Assembly: GCA_012656075.1 (NCBI GenBank)
Contig: JAAKBF010000403.1
Location: 186,001 to 250,000, forward strand
Direction of reading: 5' to 3'
DNA: 64,000 nt
From: Phytophthora hibernalis
Taxonomy: Eukaryota; Oomycota; Peronosporomycetes; Peronosporales; Peronosporaceae
The translations under genes and the position numbers were made by a program. Every line of letters starts with the position of its first letter. Positions within the stretch are counted from its first letter, which is position 1. This document shows positions 56,340 through 64,000 of this stretch, piece by piece. The notes beneath the pieces are model-generated. The model searched no databases. It saw only the letters and a program-made list of their open reading frames with translations, and was not told the origin of the DNA.

Positions 56340-58870
56340 GGCTGTACATCAATCGAGGTGGCATTTGTACAACTGCGCTGAGGCAGGGAGGGGTCAGTGA
56401 CCAACGAGACGGAACTATTTGACGTCGTGCGATGGGGATGGTTGACAGAGAGAGAGTCAGGTTAGCAAACATCCAACATTGACGAAGCGAAGCAAGTGGC
56501 AGGAAGGGGGTACATCGTTTATCGTACCTGCTGGAATTGCAGCCGTTGCAACATAGCAGCACATGCTAGACCTCTGACTCATAGGACAGGGTCTGAGCTA
56601 CTATTATTAATATACGGTATTATAAAAGCGTTGTTGAGCTGAAATGCCACCAAGCGTTAGTTCTTGGGCTGAAAATTGCCAGCAAACATTGATTTTTCGT
56701 CGGCGCTCAACTCGAGACCCACTGCGAATGTACGTGCATACGAACACCAAAACTGCAGGCTTACATCGGCACACCTAACAGTGGATCGACGTGACACATG
56801 CGGTAGATACTTGAAGCGCTTGACGCTCAAGTTTTGAACTGATGAGTCAACAACATATCCTGTGGTAAACGCTGCGGCGAGATGGATCCACAGTGATGCA
56901 TATACCTTAGGATCCACAAACTTGGTTATCAAAAAGTATATGATAGGGCTGAGACCAATGCCATGCCTTATTTGTAGTCAATCTAGTCCGCTTGACTTCT
57001 CTATTCCGCTTGACTTGACACGAAGGGCGAAAACTCTCGGGAGTATCTCAAGACGTCACCTGAAAGTAGCGTCCAGATTTGCATGCCGATCGATCAGACA
57101 GGTGCTGCTAAACTTACATGTACTGTAGCAGCACCTTCCAGCCGCTTCTTCAGCTAGTTCGCCCGTGCGTCGTGCGTGTTGTGTCCCTGCTCCCCAGCGC
57201 CCTCTGTGTCAACTCAAACCGCGAGACTCGCAACATTTCTTCCTGTGGTGCCGAATTACTGCTCCGGTACCGGTAGTTTGAACGCTCGGCAAGTCGACGG
57301 TCAAATCTTGTGCACCATTGTGAAACCCTCTGGTCACAGCGAATACCTAGTCGACCTGGCTCAATGACTGGCCCCAGCAGCAAACTCGTTTTTCTGTAGA
57401 CGTGAGTGTCGATATCTGGTGCTACCAATGCCACAGCGCTACTAATACATGAACGAGATCAACCGACGATGCCTGGGTTGACCGCGTAGCCTTAAGGTGA
57501 TGGATTCTATGGTCCAATAATGCGCAGTTACTTGATTTGATGCGGTTTATTGGTGTCGGCTAACAACATCCAAAACATGGCCATGTATTGTGCACATACA
57601 TGTATCAGAGCTTTCAGTACGAACATCGCCCTGTCATGCCCGATACTCGGTTCGTGCCACATGTATTTTAGTTTACCTTCTTAGGTTAGCAAATTCGTTG
57701 TCGATTACGAGACCTGCCAACTTTCAGCCAAGTCCTAGGATTAATAATACTACGTAAGAGCATCCGAATGACCACTTTTCGACGGCTACGCAGCGCAGTC
57801 CGAGCGCTACCTTGCTACATGTATTATGCCGGTAGCTTGAGCTTTTCATTGCCACTGGTGTTTTGACCCCAGCGCCAATTTTGCTCAGAGGAATTATTAA
57901 ATCTCCCTCAATAGCCATAATATGGCAATTTCTAGTACATATTATGTATTTTGAACTTCGAAGTGATACCAAACGGTGAATTGTTATAAGCTTACTTTTA
58001 CGTTAGGTTCCAACTGCTGTACCTGACCGAATGCGCTCTGTATTCCATCCAACAGACTTGCTACTTCAACTTTTTGCCCGGCTCACAAACTGCCCGACAA
58101 CCTTGAATCCCAATGCAACAGTCTTGGGCATCGTCGTGGCGAGGCAAGCAAGAGCACAGCTAACCCCCGGAATAATATTATTTGCACCCCTGCTTCACTC
58201 GAGGCCGTCCAGGGGCGTGGAATCTGCGCTTCTCGTCGCGGGTTCACTCGCGAGGCGAAAATGAAAGAAGTCCATGCTGCTCTGCTAGTCCTTGGATTAT
58301 TCGTTTGATTCACAAATCTCTTGCGTTGGGTTGTCTGATGAGAGAGCGCTACTTGCGCGGTTTAACTACGAAGGTCGGTCCGAGCAAAGTGTTTTCGTGA
58401 AAGCGGTCAAATTCTTTACTAACGCTACTGTAGTATTTTTATGCTTATCTTTAAAAATCGATATTTTAAAAAAGACTTTAGTTTGCTAAAACAAAATAAG
58501 CTTACAACAAATATTTTAGCAAAACAATTGGTGTTCCAACCAAACTTATCAGATCAGGATACAGAAACTTAACTGCACATTGCCGGGTGACAGAAAATCA
58601 ATAAAATGGAGCATACGTATCCAGTCAATATTAATTCGATCGGTCAGCGAAAACACAACAATTGAGTTTCCTCTACATCTATTTACCAAAACGAATTCGG
58701 GTGCTACGAGTTACTGCCTCGGAACACCTACTTACACTACTTCACATCAACAAATGTTCTATATCCGCGACGACCTGGCAAGCCAGCAGCGCGGTTGTTT
58801 GTCGTGGACACTTTGCTACTTCAAACCGATAACCAAACGGCACGCCACGTGTGGTAAGTCACCGTCGAGT
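56340..58870. other. Intergenic between pectin lyases A and B, no supported gene
   Basis: Frames are short and without motif, AT-rich in 57.5-58.6 kb. I see no RNA gene or repeat. Confidence 0.45.
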
Positions 58871-58877
58871 CATTGAC

Positions 58878-60082
58878 TTATTTGGAGGACAGCGCACCCA
58901 CACCGTAGTTCTGGCTGTTGGTGCTGAGCTTCTGAGCACTCGTCGGTTGGTAGTACTTGGCCACGCTCTTGGTGTTGCTCAGTGCCGCCGACTCGCGGTT
59001 TCCCGTCAACGCACCGCTCTTCACCACCGTGTTCTCCACACAGTTGCGGCCCAGCGTGGACTTGCAGGCCGACTGCGTCTTCGACGACGGCACAATGATA
59101 GCTCCGACGGTCTCGGCGTCGTGCTTGTTGGGGACGGCCGTGGACTCGAAGTAGTTGCCCTCCAGCAGTACGTTGCCGTTCTCGACGGCGTCGTACGAAA
59201 ACCCGTGTTGCTGTACCAGTAGTTGTTGGCGGCGTGGACGATGGAGTTGCCGCCAACCTTCGGCGAGCGACCCGACGTGTTGTGCACGAAGTTGTTCACA
59301 AGACTCACCTGCGTCTGCGTACCCAGGAAGAGGAAGGTCCAGTAGTGGTTGCCGTCGCACGTGGCCGAATACTGCGTGCGGCCGTCGAACTCGGAATTGC
59401 TGATGGTCATGCTTTTGACGCTGGCCGAGCCGGTGGCGATCATCTGGCGACCGATGTTGGAGATCTTGAGGTGGTCGAACCACACGCGCTGCATGGGCGT
59501 CTTGCCACTGTTGAGACCCTGGATGTAGATGGCGTCACCGCCCCAGATGAGGTGCGGGTTGAGCTCCGTGATATGGATATTCTGGACGATGACGTTGTCG
59601 CCCTGGATCCAGAGTCCCTTGCCCTTGATTACGCCGCTTGTGCCGAGGCCGCGAAGGGTCTTGTTGCTCGAGATCACGAGTGGGTTCTTGGAGGCCGCGA
59701 GGTCGTACGTGACCTTGACCGAGGTGCCGTCCACGCAGCCACCCGTGTTGGTCATGCCGCCGCTTTGCAGGATGACGTCCTGGCCCTTGTAGCCATTGTT
59801 CTTGGCGAGACAGTCGCGGTTGCTCTTGGGGCGGCAGCCGTTCTCGGTTCTCGTGCCTTCCGTGCCGCGGAAGTCGAAGGTGGTTTTGAGGACAATGACG
59901 CGCGGTTGCGAGTCCTTGAGGTAGTTCCTGAGCTCGCTGACCGAGTTGGGGTACACGGGGTTGGCGTTGCCGCCGCCGGTGGTGCCTGCTGCGAGGCCCG
60001 GCGCGGTGCCAGTGGAGAGGGCCTGTGTGCCCTGGAGGACCAGTGCAGTGATGGTGACGACGACGAGGTGGAAGATCTTCAT
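58878..60082 (-). CDS. Secreted pectin lyase (PL1), copy B
   Basis: From the ATG at 60082: signal peptide MKIFHLVVVTITALVLQGTQ-AL, then STGTAPGLAAGTTGGGNANP. The beta-helix has FDFR, NKTLRGLGTSGVIKGKGLWI, VIVQNIHITELNPHLIWGGD, RVWFDHLKISNIGRQMIATG and HNTSGRSPKVGG. At 59198-59204 one base is missing relative to copy A (GAAAACCCG against GAGAAGCCCG), after NTGF; the frame then continues SYDAVENGNVLLEG to the stop at 58878. CDS length 1205 nt, one short of a multiple of three, confirming a single deletion. If real it truncates the enzyme; the missing base sits beside A4 and C3 runs, so a sequencing error is as likely. The 5' 700 nt are identical to copy C. Confidence 0.85.
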
Positions 60083-60437
60083 GGTGATGGCTGTGTAGTG
60101 TGGTGAACTGCTTGGTTGAGCCGAGCCGAGTTGGTTGTTGGTATTTGTGCTGTGTGAAGCAAAATCGACAATGAGTTTGGTGCTGCTGGGCCGTCGGTTT
60201 TGGAAGGAGATGCACGCTGAATCAGGTGGCAAGGCGTGAGTCAAGTGGAGGGGTGGTCTTTTGCTGCTCGTAAGTTGCTCGACGTTGTACAACGAACTGT
60301 TGGCGAGAGAGCACAGGTCACGCATGGTGGGGCGAAATTCGTTGAGGCAAGGTGCGGTTGAAATACGATCGGGGTCACTGATGCCGACCAAGTGGTCGTG
60401 GAGAAGGGGTACGCCATTTCATCACGCCTGCTGGATT
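59383..60437. repeat. Left arm of a large perfect inverted repeat
   Basis: Reverse complement of 62946..64000. Same length with no indels, and the encoded frames compared are identical. It covers the 5' 700 nt of the lyase and about 355 bp of upstream sequence. The repeat begins at AATCCAGCAGG; beyond it (60438 onward) the two flanks differ. It continues past the window end on the right. Confidence 0.92.
60159..60177 (-). promoter_or_regulatory. Oomycete Inr/FPR-like core promoter, pectin lyase B
   Basis: AACTCATTGTCGATTTTGC on the minus strand, about 77-95 bp upstream of the ATG at 60082; same motif as in copies A and C. Confidence 0.65.
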
Positions 60438-62945
60438 TGCCGAGGAGCTTGTACTAATAGTGCAAGCGCCACAAGTTGTACAGCAGTGGTTGCCGGTTGG
60501 GCATCTGTGCTTTGTCTTCCGTGAAGGGAATACTGAGACCAGCCACGAAAAATCGTCCAGGCAATGATTGTTATAATAGACAGCCGAAAATTGAAGCCGG
60601 TGTCTATTACTTGACGAAGTTATGTATTAATAGAAAAGAAGGTGATTGTCTAAAAGCCAAGATTTGAACTAACAATATTACATGTAATACATGTACATGT
60701 ACCATCGTTTCGAATTTTCATTGAAGTGCATTTTATTACCCAGCTCACACATGTACTGAAGTTTGCAACGCAACATCACCTTGCAGTGCCAATTGCTGCA
60801 AGGGGTGTAGCGTGCGATTCATATGTATGCTTTACAAATACTGTAGCTACTACACGGCCAACGACGTCGAATACAAGTTACTAAATGGATAAAGTTACTT
60901 GAGACTTGTACATGTACAGTACCGTACGGTACTGTATTACAGCAACACTTCTTTTGCACTAGTCGACAGATCCTTGTCGATTTGAAATCGAGCTTTGCGG
61001 CTGGGCGGTCGACGCGACCGTCGAGTGTCGAGATGATCCCACTACTTCCCAGCTGCTCCGGAAGCAACATTGCGTCTGTACGTAGCTTAATAATACTGTG
61101 GTGTCACCTCTGGTGGGGTTTCGTGTCGTGAACTTCACGGTGCTCAAGTTGCAGATTTGATCATTGCACGGTTGTAGGTACATTGCCTCCTGGTAACAAG
61201 GAACTTGAAGTGCCCATTCACTGTTCGTGGATCTGACTCAATACGACTTAAACAAATACGAAGTTGTATCTTGTAATTCATGCATTGCACCATTCAAGAC
61301 AAATCAATAAGTGCAGGTGGGGTCTGTAACAACGTAGCTCTGATTTGCGTCACCACGATCGACGAGTCCAACGGCCAGGAATCCAATCTAACATGCACCC
61401 AAAACAAAGTGGCCCGGAACTGTGCGCGCTTGGGTACTTAAGCTGGTTACATATAGGCAAGGATTGATCGTGACAGCTAATTTAGAAGGATTTTAGTTGC
61501 GTTCGAAGCGAAACTGTGCTCGTTTTTGATATTATATCACACTAAATAGTGAGCTAAGGTGCGGTTGTTATTCGGCTCCTGCCAGCTATTATAGTAGTCT
61601 TTGAAAATTAAAAAGATCACCACACAGTTAGATGTCCGTACGATGGGAATTCAGTTGGTTGTTGAAGTCGTCAATTGTGGGACCGCAACCATTCGAGTTG
61701 CCGAGAAGCACGTCGCCTGCATGTACTCAGTACATTGTACTGTAGCCGCTGATGAGTTCTCGGCTATGCGAATCGCCGTGACGGCGCCACTGTCGCTGTT
61801 CAGCCGTTTGTATCGTTTTTATCGTTCTTTAGTGATGTACATTGGTATCACTTAGTCTTTCTAACGACGTCCTATGCCCGTCTAGCTACCATCCTCAGAT
61901 CGATGTCTATTAATATAATAGCTCTCTCCATGGTCCAAGCTTTCACTTCTCCGTTTCGTGCCGGCAGCCTGGCGACCACTCTTGTGTTGTGTCCTCCTCT
62001 TTCTCCTCCCACAGCTCCATATCCTCGTGGATGTGCCGTATGAACGTTTCCTATTGCTGCACTTGTGCCGAGTTTTGCGTGCTTGCGCGTGTCAGTCCCT
62101 TGTATTGACCCTCGAGGAACAGAGCTCTGCAAACAGCGATCGGCACATCCATTTTCTTCAAGTCCAGGAGGTTTCAAGGATTCGTCTTGCAGACAATCGT
62201 TGTACGTTGAGAGACTTGACAACGAATGTGTACGTATTATAGTTGAAAGCGCACGTGTCGACACAGACTTGAGCGCTGGGTCCACCAACTCGATCTCCTT
62301 ACCATTGTGGAAAATGCTGCAGTATTATACATGATCTATTGCTGCGCATATGCCGCGAAAATTGCGTGCTTTGCGATCTGAAGCGGAGAATTTGGAGAGC
62401 TGTCCGCAAAATAAAGCTGCAGATGGTCAGCTTCAAATCAATTCCCCAAGGTCGAGTGAGTATCTAATGTATTAATAATAACAGCGCGAAGGGCGAAGGC
62501 GCGAAACATTAGTGAGGTTGGGTTACATGATGCCTTGTGTTCTGCGGAACAGCACTACCAAAAATTAAATGCTTCAAGTGTGAACTTATGCGACAACATG
62601 TTTTAACTTACCTGTGAAAACATGTTTTGCGGGTTAATTGAACGGTGCATCTCCAAGACTCTGCCCATGTTTGGATACTGTAGAAGCTAAACTCCCTGAA
62701 CATCTTGTGGCGTAGGGTGTGTTGACCAGCCTGTCATGAAATGCATTGCGAAACAACATCACCTGTCTTCATTCCCAAAACCGCTACAGATGCCAGTCAG
62801 TGACGCCGGGTCAAAATAATGCTGGAAAAAAGCAATGTGGTCGATCATCATGCATCACACAGCCAACAGCAGTAGTGGAGTACAAACACCAAACCTGCCG
62901 CAGATATGTTCCCGGGTTTATTGACGACTTGAACCTACCTCTGTG
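60438..62945. other. 2.5-kb spacer between the inverted arms, no supported gene
   Basis: Unique sequence. 61870-62300 is open on both strands (plus frames 61958-62242 and 62065-62334; minus frame 61872-62288) without a motif. Head-to-head lyase promoters face outward from here. Confidence 0.45.
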
Positions 62946-63205
62946 AATCCAGCAGGCGTGATGAAATGGCGTACCCCTTCTCCACGACCACTTGGTCGGC
63001 ATCAGTGACCCCGATCGTATTTCAACCGCACCTTGCCTCAACGAATTTCGCCCCACCATGCGTGACCTGTGCTCTCTCGCCAACAGTTCGTTGTACAACG
63101 TCGAGCAACTTACGAGCAGCAAAAGACCACCCCTCCACTTGACTCACGCCTTGCCACCTGATTCAGCGTGCATCTCCTTCCAAAACCGACGGCCCAGCAG
63201 CACCA

Positions 63206-63224
63206 AACTCATTGTCGATTTTGC
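63206..63224 (+). promoter_or_regulatory. Oomycete Inr/FPR-like core promoter, pectin lyase C
   Basis: AACTCATTGTCGATTTTGC, 77-95 bp upstream of the ATG at 63301; identical context to copy B. Confidence 0.65.
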
Positions 63225-63300
63225 TTCACACAGCACAAATACCAACAACCAACTCGGCTCGGCTCAACCAAGCAGTTCACCACACTACACAGCCATCACC

Positions 63301-64000
63301 ATGAAGATCTTCCACCTCGTCGTCGTCACCATCACTGCACTGGTCCTCCAGGGCACACAGGCCCTCTCCACTGGCACCGCGCCGGGCCTCGCAGCAGGCA
63401 CCACCGGCGGCGGCAACGCCAACCCCGTGTACCCCAACTCGGTCAGCGAGCTCAGGAACTACCTCAAGGACTCGCAACCGCGCGTCATTGTCCTCAAAAC
63501 CACCTTCGACTTCCGCGGCACGGAAGGCACGAGAACCGAGAACGGCTGCCGCCCCAAGAGCAACCGCGACTGTCTCGCCAAGAACAATGGCTACAAGGGC
63601 CAGGACGTCATCCTGCAAAGCGGCGGCATGACCAACACGGGTGGCTGCGTGGACGGCACCTCGGTCAAGGTCACGTACGACCTCGCGGCCTCCAAGAACC
63701 CACTCGTGATCTCGAGCAACAAGACCCTTCGCGGCCTCGGCACAAGCGGCGTAATCAAGGGCAAGGGACTCTGGATCCAGGGCGACAACGTCATCGTCCA
63801 GAATATCCATATCACGGAGCTCAACCCGCACCTCATCTGGGGCGGTGACGCCATCTACATCCAGGGTCTCAACAGTGGCAAGACGCCCATGCAGCGCGTG
63901 TGGTTCGACCACCTCAAGATCTCCAACATCGGTCGCCAGATGATCGCCACCGGCTCGGCCAGCGTCAAAAGCATGACCATCAGCAATTCCGAGTTCGACG
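63301..64000 (+). CDS. Secreted pectin lyase (PL1), copy C, runs off window
   Basis: From the ATG at 63301: the same signal peptide and N-terminus as copy B (MKIFHLVVVTITALVLQGTQ-AL), with the beta-helix blocks NKTLRGLGTSGVIKGKGLWI, VIVQNIHITELNPHLIWGGD and RVWFDHLKISNIGRQMIATG; it ends inside NSEFD at the window edge. Identical to copy B over the 700 nt visible, on the opposite strand. The position equivalent to the frameshift in B is about 180 nt beyond the window, so whether C is intact cannot be seen. If C is intact, it may be the working member of the pair. Confidence 0.88.
   Translation, partial: MKIFHLVVVTITALVLQGTQALSTGTAPGLAAGTTGGGNANPVYPNSVSELRNYLKDSQPRVIVLKTTFDFRGTEGTRTENGCRPKSNRDCLAKNNGYKGQDVILQSGGMTNTGGCVDGTSVKVTYDLAASKNPLVISSNKTLRGLGTSGVIKGKGLWIQGDNVIVQNIHITELNPHLIWGGDAIYIQGLNSGKTPMQRVWFDHLKISNIGRQMIATGSASVKSMTISNSEFD

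Larger units (their letters stand above)
62946..64000. repeat. Right arm of the inverted repeat (continues beyond window)
   Basis: Matches 59383..60437 in reverse complement, base for base in every segment I compared. Confidence 0.92.

Noticed and set aside
59234..60106. 290-codon plus-strand frame over pectin lyase B (and 63277-63912 minus over C)
   Set aside because: Antisense to a codon-biased lyase gene; the composition (Val/Ala/Asp/Arg) is typical of shadows.
59021..60391. 456-codon version of pectin lyase B starting at 60391
   Set aside because: The extra N-terminal codons are promoter and leader sequence; the signal peptide and core promoter fix the start at 60082.
61872..62288. 138-codon minus-strand gene between the inverted arms
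   Set aside because: Open on both strands, no motif, no promoter or splice support.

Overview
The window looks like a stretch of an oomycete genome, most likely Phytophthora or a close relative. The evidence is: compact GC-rich genes with 54-75 nt GT-AG introns; secreted pectin lyases; a flagellar central-pair protein (zoosporic lineage); an oomycete-type core promoter (CTCATTGTCGATTTTGC) in front of all three pectin lyases; and a DIRS/Copia/MULE/IS630/Merlin/hAT repeat load. Genus is inferred from sequence character only.

Layout. (1) 1-4213, host genes, all on the minus strand: a partial SPEF2/CPC1-like CH-domain protein, an unidentified multi-exon gene, and a DYRK-like kinase. (2) 4.2-43.5 kb, repeat-dense: a decayed DIRS-like tyrosine-recombinase retroelement; a MULE with FLYWCH-like and SWIM zinc sites; a rearranged Copia element (17.8-28.7 kb) split by about 5.4 kb of other mobile DNA (hAT transposase, a stop-ridden ORF, an IS630/Tc1-like fragment) and also holding a 227-bp MITE; a TTAA-flanked piggyBac-type MITE; a Gypsy integrase relic; two IS630/Tc1-like transposases; and a Merlin transposase. 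Much of the rest is unassignable. (3) 43.5-54.5 kb, gene-dense island: an unknown 225-aa protein, a TPT/DMT transporter, an S28 serine peptidase, NECAP, a large OB-fold-like protein (possible TPP1 relative), a DUF202 membrane protein and complex I NDUFA2. Genes run alternately convergent and divergent with short shared promoters. (4) 55-64 kb, pectin lyase cluster: two genes on the minus strand and a third, divergent, running off the window. The last two lie on a perfect inverted repeat of at least 1,055 bp.

Two kinds of damage must be kept apart. Most host genes carry a one-nucleotide frameshift, often in or next to a homopolymer, where the protein continues in another frame. That pattern suits an unpolished long-read consensus better than pseudogenisation. 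The transposons additionally carry in-frame stops that mostly look like C-to-T or G-to-A transitions at conserved codons, which suits true decay.

The most interesting items are the possible shelterin-like protein, the inverted pectin lyase pair with identical promoters, the precisely resolved MITE insertion, an IS630-type transposon that may carry a second convergent ORF, and the transition-biased transposon stops.
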